A stretch of 64,000 nucleotides of DNA from Hexactinellida sp. DTS-2022. Taxonomy: Eukaryota > Porifera > Hexactinellida. Numbering within the stretch: the stretch's first letter is position 1; the number at the start of each line of letters is the position of its first letter. The notes beneath the pieces are model-generated. The model saw nothing but the letters and a program-made list of their open reading frames with translations. It was not told where the DNA came from and searched no databases. The position numbers were made by a program, and so were the translations under genes. The DNA is taken from NCBI GenBank assembly GCA_028753945.1, contig JAPNXP010000016.1, forward strand, positions 1-64,000. Reading direction: 5' to 3'. Positions 26,026 through 35,683 of this stretch are shown here, piece after piece.

Positions 26026-27075
26026 ATACTATGGATATTTCAAATCAAGGACCTATTGATTCTACTTTCCGAGAATTGAGTCCAATGGAACTACAGTTAT
26101 GCTCGCAAGTAGAAACTAACGAAGATTCGGAATGTGAAATGAATGCTGATCTAAGCCAGGACGTTCAGCGTACCCCGATTACTTCTCAGATTGTACCGAT
26201 GGATGATCTCGGGCTGTCTAGTCAGTGCTCTTCTAGCTGTGTTACTCCTAGCAAGGGCACACCTATCTCTACTCCTAAGTCTCGGGAGAGGAAATGGTAT
26301 AGAGCTACTAAGGATAGAAAGAGAGATGCTATTAAAAAGAGGAGAACGGATGATACGGAGTTTCGTGATAATGAAAACGAAACACGACTTGCGAGTGTCA
26401 AGAAAGCTATTGAAGATCCTGAAACAAGAGCGAGACATAATAGTGATATCTATGTTGAAGAGAACGAGAAATACTCTCAAGGATCCAGCTAAGAGGGCAA
26501 AACATGATGCCGCTATTGCAGATAAGCTCCAGGATCCAGCTGAGAGGGCAAAACATAATGCATCTGTTGCAGATAAGCTTAAGGATCCTGCTGAGAGGGC
26601 GAAACATAATGCATCTGTTGCAGATAAGCTCAAGGATCCAGCTGAGAGGGCGAAACATAATGCTTTTGTTGCAGATAAGCTCAAGGATCCAGCTGAGAGG
26701 GCGAAACATAATGCCGCTATTGCAGATAAGCTCAAGGATCCGGCTGAGAGTGCAAAGCATAATGCATCTGTTGCAGATAAGCTCAAGGATCCAGCTGAGA
26801 GGGCGAAATATAATGAACGCCAGCTAAAGCTTGTTGCCGAGAAACGGATAGACTCTAAAGAGAAAATGAAACACAACCTAGCTGAGTTAGATAAGTATAG
26901 AACTATGCAAGGTGCACTTAAGTCGGTTATTCTCAAATATCTATCTGAGATAGCTGAAGGGCCAACTTTTATTTGTTCTTGCTGTGGATGTCTCCATTTC
27001 AGGAAAACAGTTGTCATTCTTAAGAGAGAAAAACTTGTTTCAACGAATGTGTGCAAACCTGATTTCGTCAAACAG
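26026..27075 (+). CDS. Helitron-type gene, coding exon 2, with 17-residue repeats
   Basis: The first part (26,026 to about 26,470) reads DTMDISNQ, then an acidic/Ser-rich region and a basic patch (RERKWYR...KKRR). The second part is one base out of frame and encodes seven repeats of the form KDPAERAKHNASVADKL from 26,479 to 26,835. A Cys-rich segment follows (CSCCGCLHF, VCKPDFVKQ). An earlier, divergent unit (EDPETRARHN at 26,412) lies in the first frame, 67 bp before the next unit, so one extra base separates the frames. Such charged DPE/DPA-type repeats are common in the N-terminal region of Helitron proteins. The donor GTAATT follows at 27,076. Confidence 0.6.
26479..26835 (+). repeat. 51-bp coding tandem repeat, 7 units
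   Basis: Units start AAGGATCC or CAGGATCC at 26,479, 26,530, 26,581, 26,632, 26,683, 26,734 and 26,785. The spacing is exactly 51 bp, or 17 codons. Most changes keep DPAERAKHN; the last unit diverges after RAKYN. The repeat is open in several frames and on the other strand, which explains long antisense frames here. Confidence 0.9.
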
Positions 27076-27281
27076 GTAATTATATTATACTCCATTGGTA
27101 TTATTATCAATATCTTTAAATATAATAAGATTTAATTATAAATTAATTATTTATTAGGTATTAATATAATTATCAATATATTTTAATATAATAACATTTA
27201 TTTAGAAATTATCTATTGATAAGTAAGTATTATTAAATACATATAATCTTATTAATTTTATTTATACTTATTTCTATTTAG
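27076..27281 (+). other. Intron 2 of the Helitron-type gene
   Basis: The donor is AAACAG/GTAATT and the acceptor TTTCTATTTAG. The 206-bp AT-rich interval joins FVKQ to VFLYETVNMEYVCKNC in phase 0, bringing the Cys pairs of the zinc-binding region together. Confidence 0.55.
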
Positions 27282-28214
27282 GTTTTTCTCTATGAGACAG
27301 TCAACATGGAGTATGTGTGTAAGAACTGTCTCATTAACATCAAAGATGGCAGAGTACCTAAGATAGCGTTGTGCCGGGGCTTAACTTTCCCTGAGATCCC
27401 TCCTGAGCTATCTGGTCTGACTATGATAGAACAGAGACTGGTATCTCCCAGACACGAGTTCATGAACATCAGATCTCTCGGCAGGGAGAGACAGCACGGA
27501 CTGCATGGCATGGTTGTTAATGTTCCCATGGACGTAGATAAGAGTGTTAATCAATTACCTAGGACGTTCTTACAGTCCCAAACTATTCAGTTACAATTGT
27601 TTCGTAAGTTATCGTTCGCGAAACCTTATTTATACGAAACGATAAGACCGAATGTAGTGTTAGAAGCAGCTCTCTATCTTTCTACCACTGAGCTCTTCAA
27701 GCTAGAGAAGGTAGTAGTTTCAGAGAATTGGGTTAACTCTGTAACACGAACTGGTTCTGGTAATGTTAATTTTATTGTTAACCTGAATGACGAGCCTTCT
27801 GATATAGTTGTAGATGAAGAACAAGAGGATCCTGAGACCGTTCCTGCTATTGAGGAGCTCTTCGATAATCTTGAGGAGTTGTTCAATCAGATTGATGATT
27901 GGGATGAGACCAAGGATGATCTCCCCATTAACCCTGGTTCTTTAGACACACTGCTGCTGTCTAATGAGAACCTGCTAATGAAATTGGCTCCTGGAGAAGG
28001 GAGGAAACTTCTATACTTAAACACGGATAAGTTTATAGAGGAACTAGCTTACCCTTGTGTGTTTGATGGTCTCAAGAGAGACTTACCTGAGGACTTGTCT
28101 ATCCTCAAGAAATCAAAGTCTGACATCTTGAGGTTAGTTATGCTATCTAATAATACTTATAATCTCAATCTCTACTATATACATAATTTTTTTGCTCAAC
28201 CATGGATATCTTAA
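27282..28214 (+). CDS. Helitron-type gene, exon 3, DUF6570-like region
   Basis: The open frame starts VFLYETVNMEYVCKNC. The order CKNC, DGRVPK, FPEIPPELSGLT, EQRLVSPRHEFMNIR, HGMVVNVPMDV and LPRTFLQSQTIQLQLFRKLSF is characteristic of the DUF6570 region upstream of the Helitron-like N domain. It is followed by an acidic stretch and then GEGRKLLYLNTDKFIEELAYPCVF, the usual lead-in to that domain. The homology ends near KSKSDILR. A donor-like GTTAGTT at 28,133 may end the exon, and the remaining codons to the stop at 28,212-28,214 look intronic. The nuclease and helicase parts are missing. Confidence 0.65.
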   Translation, partial: VFLYETVNMEYVCKNCLINIKDGRVPKIALCRGLTFPEIPPELSGLTMIEQRLVSPRHEFMNIRSLGRERQHGLHGMVVNVPMDVDKSVNQLPRTFLQSQTIQLQLFRKLSFAKPYLYETIRPNVVLEAALYLSTTELFKLEKVVVSENWVNSVTRTGSGNVNFIVNLNDEPSDIVVDEEQEDPETVPAIEELFDNLEELFNQIDDWDETKDDLPINPGSLDTLLLSNENLLMKLAPGEGRKLLYLNTDKFIEELAYPCVFDGLKRDLPEDLSILKKSKSDILRLVMLSNNTYNLNLYYIHNFFAQPWIS

Positions 28215-28323
28215 ATTTGAATGACTATTTTATATCCATGGTCCAATAACATATTTATTATTTAAATTACAATTACGGTAACTAAGTTTCAATATAATTT
28301 TCAAATCTTCTAATGAGACTTCC
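28215..28323. other. Spacer between gene fragment and foldback element
   Basis: This AT-rich sequence has nothing recognisable. The left flank of the foldback element (GAGACTTCC) does not match the right flank (TGTACACC), so the edge has been rearranged or is not a simple insertion. Confidence 0.35.
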
Positions 28324-30159
28324 CATGGCCTACTTAAAATACGGCTATATATGTCGCCCAGAAGGCTATAAAACAATGAGGCCAGTTTCTAATTTTCAAA
28401 ATGGAGAATTGATCTTTATTCGAATAATTAGCAATGATAGAGCTGAAAAGTGTATTATAACTATATAGGGATATGGTATCCAGGTATACATAGCCCCTCC
28501 AGAATTGTGATATGTCATCATCTGATGACGTTATGGTTATTTTGGTTGCGAATTATCTTGTTTTTCTAGCATACTTTTAACATAGTTAAACACGTTATAA
28601 ATGTTCAAAATTGGAACATGGTTATACCATTGCCTACTTAATATACTGCCGTGTATGTCACCGAGAAGGCCAAAAAAATAGAAGGCCAGTTTATTAATTT
28701 CATTATATGATAAACTATGCCCCTTATTGTTATTATTTATGTTGTATATGGGGTAATCAACCATTGCGAGTCCAATGGAACCACTTTTGAGAATCTCAGA
28801 TTTGTGGTTAAGCTGTTTAGGCGCCATTTAATGATGACACAACAAATATACAATTCGAGTCTAAAAGAACTACGAGAAAATGAAGATATTTTGCTAATAT
28901 GCTTAGTATACATTTCAGACTATATAAGGAGAATTAATATAGATAAACCAGCAATTATATACGTTTTATGGACGAAAATAGTAAGTTGTAACTCGGATAC
29001 TATTTGTAATTTAGAATGTGGTTGCTTTATAAATTTGTAAATTTTTTAGAATATCGCCATTTTGTGATTTTGTAGCTTTTGGGGGTATGAAATATATCCC
29101 TATTTAGTATTCCTATTATAAAATCATTAGAAAGTAGGAAGAAAATGAAATTTATGATATTTGAATTTTTTTTCGTTTACCATAAATTGTTACCGTCACC
29201 ATGAATTGGCGCCTAAACAGCTTAACCACAAATCTGAGATTCTCAAAAGTGATTCCATTGGACTCGCAATGGTTGATTACCCCACATACAACCCAAATAA
29301 TAACAATAGGAGGAATAGTTTATCCTATAATTAAATTTATATTCTCGGTGACATACAGGGCCGTATATTAAGTAGACCATGGTTATCCAGAAGTAGTAGA
29401 ATAAAATATATCGAAATTATAAATGGAATGTTGACACATTCCTCGGTTGCCATGGAAATGTATATTTCCTAAAATGTGCCATAACTCAAAAACTATGAAT
29501 GTTATGTAAACTAGGCTGGTACTGATCTATCCGGAATTGGTAACTTCCTATTCATTAATAATACATTTTATATGCCTAACTTCAATAATCTTTGAGATAA
29601 TGAGATAATTAACACTTAATTCATTATTAGGTAATGACTCACTATCTCAAAGATTATTGAAGTTAGGCAAATAAAATGTATTATCGATGAATAAGAAGTT
29701 ACATATTCCGGACAGATCAGTACCAGTCTAGTTTACATAACATTCATAGTTTTTGAGTTATGGCACATTTTAGGAAATATACATTTTCCATGGCAACCGA
29801 AGAATGTGCCAACATTCCATTTATAATTTCGATTTTTTTTTTCTACTACTTCTGGGTATAACCATGTTCCAATTTTGAACATTTATAACGCGTTTAACTA
29901 TGTTAAAAGTATGCTAGAAAAACAAGATAATTCGCAACAAAAATAACCATAACGTCATCAGATGATGACATATCACAATTCTGGAGGGTGCTATGTATAC
30001 CTGGATACCATATTCCTATATAGTTATAATACACTTTTCAACTCTATCATTGCTAATTATTCGAATAAAGATCAATTCTCCATTTGAAAATTAGAAACTG
30101 GCCTCTTTGTTTTATGGCCTTCTCGGCGACATACATAGCCGTATATTAAGTAGGCCATG
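28324..30159. mobile_element. P-like foldback element with a nested insertion
   Basis: It begins CATGGCCTACTTAAAATACGG and ends with the complement of CATGGCCTACTTAATATACGG. Long arms face each other: 28,324-28,620 pairs with about 29,865-30,159, and 29,385-29,600 pairs with about 29,640-29,850. The fold centre lies near 29,620, between two copies of TCAAAGATTATTGAAGTTAGG in opposite orientation. The left arm is interrupted by a 754-bp related element. It has no transposase. The end sequence relates it to the 3.58-kb P-superfamily element at 42,613. No target duplication is visible around it. Confidence 0.65.
28628..29381. mobile_element. Non-autonomous P-like element (754 bp), nested
   Basis: It starts CATTGCCTACTTAATATAC and ends ...GTAGACCATG. 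Both ends continue for about 200 bp as inverted repeats matching the ends of the 3.58-kb element at 42,613-46,193 (for example GAGAAGGCCAAAAAAATAGA, GAGTCCAATGGAACCAC, GCGCCATTTAATGATGAC). The opposite arm of the host foldback (near 29,865) shows the empty site, AACATGGTTATACCCAGAAG on the complementary strand. Here GGTTATAC precedes the element and GTTATCCAG follows, so a 7-8-bp imperfect target duplication is likely. The interior carries only a short open frame without a domain. Confidence 0.75.
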
Positions 30160-31332
30160 TGTACACCAAAATAAATTAAGTTCAATTATTTGCAATACGT
30201 ATTATTAATTTAAATTGAATTTCACTGTCATATTTGAATTCAGCGCACTCGATAACCCCCAATAATCTAATTGGAAGCGTCACTATAAGTTAAACACAGA
30301 GCGAATTAATTATAATTAAATATGTCATGTATCCATTGTGCAAGAATATTCTAAGCAGAAGAAAATATAATCACATAATCTGTCGTTGTTAAGGAATGTA
30401 AAATCTTAGTTTACAATTAGAAAATGGAAGCCTAACCGATCTCACAGATTGAATCAATATAATAATAACGCATTGAACCAATAGAATTAGATTTAACACT
30501 TTAATTGAACAGAAGTGTTAGTAAATAAAGGGAATTTGCAACTCAATTGTGGCTCAAACGAAGCCCAATTTGAAAATTCGTGCACTGTGAAAAGGTGTAG
30601 AATTAAATTCTCTATCGAAAGCATATAAATTGAATAATCGGGTACTATTTATTGTGCCCGTTTAAATATTAAACAGGTGCAAAAATGTGTCCAAAAAAGT
30701 TTAATCAAAAATCGTGACCCCAGGTGCACATCTGTAACCCATGAGACACATATCCTGAAATTTTGGGTTCTTAGTTAATTAAACTCTGTTCTGTGTATGA
30801 GCTACGGAAAAATAATAATAAAATCCAAAATTGCAGCCTGTGCCGACGCATGTTCCTTTGGTGGCACTATATTTTTGTGGTGGTTTATTGATAGTGCCTC
30901 CAAAGGAACATGTAGTCGGCACAGGCTGCAATTTTGGATTTTTTTTTCGCCATGTCATCATCACTATTAAGGTGTTAAATTATTTCAGAAAGGTGTTTCA
31001 AAAGGCAACGACCCTTAGTGAGTTGGAAGTTTCGTTTTAGCTTACTTCATTTCAAAGATATTCAAGTTTCAGTAGAATATAATAAGTGATGAGTCAACAT
31101 TTTTTATGTGCGTGTTGGGTGATCACCCAACATCAACAAACTCATTCGAAATATAGAATTCACAAAATTGTAAACACATTTTTTTGACGATGTCATCATT
31201 TCCTCAAGGTGTCAAACCCATTTGTAGAGGTATTATGTGGCATAAGGATCAATTGATAAATTTGAAATTTGTTTTTATCTTCTATAATCTCTGAGATTTA
31301 TGATATTTAATTAATTAGTATAAATAATTATT
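30160..31332 (+). repeat. Foldback-family half, forward orientation
   Basis: It continues the foldback family: GCGCACTCGATAACCCCC, then CAGGTGCA...CACATCTGTAACCCATG, then ACTCTGTTCTG, hairpin h, then GTGTTGGGTGATCACCCAAC (itself nearly palindromic) and a tail into ATTAATTAG. The module order matches the complement of 21,480-22,460. No coding sequence is recognised. Confidence 0.6.
30822..30939 (+). repeat. Conserved hairpin h, copy 3
   Basis: It has the same arms as copies 1, 2 and 4. The 5' arm is GCCGACGCATG and the 3' arm CATGTAGTCGGC, so the two-base bulge lies again on the 3' side. The loop is GTGGTGGTTTATTGATAG-like. Confidence 0.85.
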
Positions 31333-31601
31333 ACTGTGCCGACTATACTATAGTATAGTGGCCCAGTTCTAATCTTACTGCCTTGGTTATTTTCCTTCCG
31401 TATATTCCGTATTAACTAAGAAGCCAAAATTTCAGGATATGTGTCTCATGGGTTACAGATGTGCACCTGGGGTCACGATTTTGATTAAAGTTTTTGGACA
31501 CATTTTTGAACCTGTTTAATATTGAAACAGGAACAATAAATAGTACCCGAAAATTAAATTTATATGCATTCGATAGAGAATTAAATTCTACACCTTTTCA
31601 C

Positions 31602-31847
31602 CATAGGCGCCGAAAGGGGGGGTCAGGGAGGGTGTCACCCTCCTGGCCGAGGAGCAGTCAGGGAAGAAAAATGGAAAAATAATGCTTCCATAGTGAGTTT
31701 GTATAAATATCAGTGGATGATGTATATATCTATACAATTAAACCCGTCCAACATTGATTCTATTCCCCATAGGTGTAGTTTTTTGAACTTTTAGATTTGA
31801 ATATTACGTCACACACCCCCTAGCGTTGGAGAGTTTCGGCGCCCATG
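31602..31847. mobile_element. 246-bp MITE with 8-bp target duplication
   Basis: An exact direct repeat CTTTTCAC flanks it (31,594-31,601 and 31,848-31,855). The ends are inverted repeats CATAGGCGCCGAAA and its complement (TTTCGGCGCCCATG). The mirrored foldback arm at about 33,235-33,250 (CTGTGAAAAGGTGTAG) shows the uninterrupted site. An 8-bp duplication with CA...TG ends fits the P or hAT superfamilies. The interior includes a short stem (GGAGGGTG/CACCCTCC) and no gene. Confidence 0.85.
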
Positions 31848-32660
31848 CTTTTCACAGTGCACGAATTTTCAAATTGTACTTAGTTTGTGCCACAATTGAG
31901 TTGCAAGTTTCCTTGTTTACTAACACTTCAGTTCAATTGAAAGTGTTAAATCTAATTCTATTGTTTCAACTCGTTATTTATTATATTGATTCAACTTGTG
32001 AGATCGAGTAGGCTTCTAATTTCCAATGAAAACTAAGATTCTACATTCCATAACAACGACAGATTATGCGATTATATTTAGTTCTGCAAGAATACTCTTG
32101 CACTGTTAATATACTGACGTAATTAATTAAGTCAGTATATGACTTATATAGATGCTCCCAATTTAATTTGTTTATTAGGGGTTATCGAGTTTGCGGAATT
32201 GAAATTTGATAGCCAAATTAATTAATTAATTATTTATAACAAAATAATTAAATTATAAATAATATTAATAATTATTTATACTAATTAATTAAATATCATA
32301 AATCTCAGAGATCATAGAAGATAGAAACAAACTCTCAATTTATCAATTGGTCTTTATGGCACGTGCCACCTATACAAGTGGGTCTTGACACCTTGAGGTG
32401 ATGATGACATCGCTAAAAAAATGTGTTTTTACAATTTGTTAATTCGATATTAAAAATGGGTTAGTTGATGTTGGGTGATGACTCAACACTGACATAAAAA
32501 TGCTGAGTCATCAGCTATTATATTCTACTCAAACTTGAATATCTCTAAAATGAAGTGAACTAAATGGAAACTTCGACCACTCTAAGGGTCGATGCCCTCT
32601 GCAACACCTTTTTGAAATAATTTAACACCTTCATATGATGATGACTTGGCGAAAAAAAAT

Positions 32661-32777
32661 ATCCAAAATTGCAGCCTGTGCCGACAGCAGGTTCCTTTGG
32701 AGGCACTATCAATAAACCACCATCAAAATATAGTGCCACCAAAGGAACATGCGTCGGCACAGGCTGCAATTTTGGAT
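32661..32777 (-). repeat. Conserved hairpin h, copy 4
   Basis: This is the opposite orientation to copies 1 and 3. The bulge lies in the 5' arm (GCCGACAGCAGG) and the 3' arm reads CATGCGTCGGC. The preceding GATGATGACTTGGCG is shared with copy 2. Confidence 0.85.
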
Positions 32778-33485
32778 TTTTAATATTATTTATAATATAA
32801 CACCAATTTCAATGTCAACTTACAATTATTAAGTTTAATTATTTTGTCATAAATAATTAATTAATTAATTTCGCCATCAAATTTCAATTCCGCACACTCG
32901 ATAGCCCCTAATAAACAAATTGGAGGCATCTATATAAGTCATATACTGACTGAATTAATTATAATTAATTACGTCAGTATATTGACAGTGCAATAATATT
33001 CTCGCAGAAGTAAATATAATCACATAATCTGTCGTTGTTATGATATATATAATCTTTGTTTTCAATTGGAAAATAGAAGCCTACTCGATCTCACAAGTTG
33101 AATCAATATAATAATAGCGAGTTGAAACAATAGAATTAGATTTAACACTTTCAATTGAACTGAAGTGTTAGTAAACAAAGGAAACTTGCAACTCAATTGT
33201 GGCACAAACGAAGCCCAATTAAAAAATTCGTGCACTGTGAAAAGGTGTAGAATTTAATTATCTATCGAATGCATATAAATTAAATATTCGCGCACTATTT
33301 ATTGTTCTTTTTTTCTAATATTAAACAGGTGCAAAAATGTGGCCAAAAATTTGTAATCAAAATCGTGACCCCAGGTGCACATCTGTAACCCATGAAACAC
33401 CTGTCATGAAGTTTTAGTTCTTAGTAATTATAACTCTGTTCTGCGGAGACGATACGGACCAATAACCAAGGCAGTAAGATTAGAA

Positions 33486-33641
33486 CTGGGCCACTATACT
33501 ATAGTATAGTCGGCACAGTAATAAAGGCAGTGATTTCAATACTGGGCTACTATACTATAGTATAGTCGGCACAGTAAAAATATTAAACGCAGTGATTTCA
33601 ATACTGGGCCATCAAACTATAGTATAGTCGTCACAGTAAAT
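33486..33641 (+). repeat. Minisatellite with palindromic core, three units
   Basis: Three units each have the core ACTATACTATAGTATAGT (degraded in the third), preceded by CTGGGC and followed by CGGCACAGTA or CGTCACAGTA. They are spaced about 65-70 bp with GCAGTGATTTCAATA between them. One more core lies at the far end of the foldback (31,342-31,359). The unit may be the terminal module of the foldback element, tandemly amplified. Confidence 0.8.
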
Positions 33642-33644
33642 ATT

Positions 33645-33870
33645 CATATTATTCCGAGGTAATTTAAGGGTCCCGCAAACGCGTTGAAAATCATATTTTG
33701 ACACCTTTTAAACTATTATTATGCAGAGATTAAATTCAGAGAAAAAGTATATTACTTTGCAATACAATTTACTGAAATAATTCATTGCGATAATTTACCA
33801 ACCACAGTTTTAAATTTATATAAGCTAGCAAGGTAACCAATTCATATAGCTGAACGAGCTACCCTTAAGG
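33645..33870. other. Junction interval before satellite B
   Basis: This AT-rich stretch lies between the minisatellite and the first recognisable satellite B unit. I see no feature in it. Confidence 0.35.
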
Positions 33871-35323
33871 GGATTAAATGAAGTGTTTTGAATTTAGTAA
33901 TATCTTTCAACTTGAGTAAAACCAGTTCGAATTAGTCCACTCAACACTCTTACTTGTGAATATTGTGGATAATAGGAATGTTTTCAATCAGCGAGTGAGT
34001 TAATATGTTAATAGCACCTCGGGAAATTAAATTGGACTTTCGGAACATATATAATATATTTGAATTTAATATATATCTTTCATCTAGAGTAACAATCTGT
34101 TCAAGTTAGTGCAGACACACACTTCCATATTAATGTCTGGAAATTCTTTTGTCGTCATTTAACGAGTGATTCATGCATTAATTGCTCATTTAGAAATTTA
34201 TTCGGAGTTTGGGGATTGAATGAAGTGATTTGAAATCAGTAAATATCTTTCAACTTGAGTAATAACCAGTTCGAATTAGTCCACTCAACACTCTTCCTTG
34301 TGAATATTGTGGAAAATCGGAATGTTTTCAATCAACAAATGTGTTAATGTATTAATTGCACCTCTGGAAATTAAATTGGACCTTCGGGAATTTAATGAAA
34401 AAATTTGCAATTAGTAATATCTTTCAACTTGAGTGATTATATTTATCTGTTCTAATTAGTCCAATTAACACTCTACAATGTGATGTTTTGGACATTGGGA
34501 ACCTTTTTAATCAGCGAGTGAGTTAATGTATTAATTGCACCTCTGGAAATTATATTGGAATTTCGGAATGTATTTCATATATTTGAAATTAGAATATAAC
34601 TTTCATCTAAAGTATCAATCTGTTCAATAAAAGTGCAGGTAACACACTCCCATGTTAAAGTCGTGGAAATTCTTTTGTTGTCATTTAACGAGTGCTTCTT
34701 GCATTAATTGCTCATTTTGAAATACCTTTGGACTTTGGGATTAAATGAAGTAATTTGAAATCAATAAATATCTTTCAACTTGAGTAATAACTAGTTCAAA
34801 TTAGTCCAAACAACACTCTTCCATGTGAACATTGAAGAAAATCGGAATATTTTCAATCAACGAATGTGTTAATGTATTAATTGCACCTCTGGAAATTAAA
34901 TTGGACTTTCCGGAATTTAATGAAGAAATTTCAATTTTATATATATCTTTCAACTAGAGTAACAATCTGTTCAAGTTAGTTGCGACAACACACTCCCATG
35001 TTAATGTAAAGAAATTCTTTTGTCGTCATTTAACTAGTAATTCATGCATTAATTGCTCATTTAGAAATTTATTTGAAGTTTTTGGATTAAATGAAGTGAT
35101 TTGAAATCAGTAAATATCTTTCAACTTGAGTAATAACCAGTTCAAATTAGTCCAAACAACACTCTTCCATGTGAATATTAAAGAAAATCGCCATGTTTTC
35201 AATCAGCGAATGTGTTAATTTATTAATTGCCCCACTGGAAATTAAATTGGACTTTCGGAATATATATCATATATTTGAATTTATTATATTTCTTTCAAAT
35301 TGAGTAACAATCTGTTCAAGTTA
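33871..35323 (+). repeat. Satellite B array, forward orientation, part 1
   Basis: It alternates two related ~171-bp halves. Half 1 has TTCAACTTGAGTAA, AGTTCGAATTAGTCCA, ACACTCTTCC, AATCGGAATGTTTTCAATCA and TTGCACCTCTGG. Half 2 has TAACAATCTGTTCAAG, ACACACTTCCATGTTAATGT, TTTTGTCGTCATTTAAC and GCATTAATTGCTCATTT. The dimer period is about 343 bp. The array continues after the retrotransposon inserted at 35,324. Confidence 0.9.
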
Positions 35324-35683
35324 AAGGAAAAAGGAAAAAGGAAAAAATAGTTTGTTTGTAGCCCTTAGGCTAAATTTCCCTTACAGAAATAGTATTAAGA
35401 AAAAAAAGGAGAAATATGAGATAATAGTAAAATGGCGGCTGATATGTTAGCCATGCTTCTGGTCCCCTGGAGGGTTTTCGCTGATCTTGAAAAGAGTATA
35501 CTAGTTATCTGACCAGGTAGTTTTTTAACCAGATAGCACCTGTTAGACAGAAGCCCCGACGAAGAGGACAGGGAAGGAAAATAGGAAAAAATACCAATAA
35601 GAATCCTCTCTCGGTGATATCTAAAAAAGGAACTCTAGAGGGTGTTAGCTATAATTATTGGTAATGAAATAATCCATAGGGTA

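Larger units (their letters stand above)
24854..28214 (+). pseudogene. Truncated Helitron-type replicase gene, 5' part
   Basis: Three coding exons join in phase: 24,854-25,106 (phase 1 junction), 26,026-27,075 (phase 0) and 27,282 onward. Together they encode a 2A-like leader, a charged region with 17-residue repeats, a Cys-rich region and a DUF6570-like region with VPK...PPELSGLTMIEQRLVSPRHEFM. In Helitron proteins this arrangement precedes the Helitron-like N domain, the Rep nuclease and the PIF1-type helicase. Those downstream parts are absent: after about 28,214 the sequence runs into a P-like foldback element at 28,324. A one-base frameshift lies between 26,412 and 26,479. I infer a dead 5' fragment, although a sequencing error at the frameshift is possible. 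No Helitron ends were identified around it. Confidence 0.65.
31333..33520. repeat. Large palindromic foldback element (~2.19 kb)
   Basis: The left end ACTGTGCCGACTATAC and the following TCTAATCTTACTGCCTTGG are mirrored at the right end (CCAAGGCAGTAAGATTAGAA...GTCGGCACAGT at 33,471-33,520). Inner landmarks also mirror: GATGTGCACCTGGGG against CCCCAGGTGCACATC, and AGATCGAGTAGGCTTCT against AGAAGCCTACTCGATCT. Hairpin h lies in the right-of-centre part (32,661), and the left arm carries an additional 246-bp insertion. The arms differ in length, because the left also contains module b (about 32,370-32,660). There is no protein-coding sequence. Confidence 0.7.

Noticed and set aside
26151..27110. 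Long antisense open frame (319 codons) and further frames across the 51-bp repeats
   Set aside because: A 51-bp repeat without stops in one frame tends to be open in others. The plus-strand frame has the splice sites, Cys motifs and family similarity.
28717..29040. 107-codon frame inside the 754-bp element
   Set aside because: Its first part reads the terminal inverted repeat and the rest has no similarity to a transposase.
30831..31040. Small frames starting MQPVPT...VPLVALYF at the hairpins
   Set aside because: They are translations of the hairpin arms, occur on both strands because the arms are complementary, and differ in reading beyond the loop.
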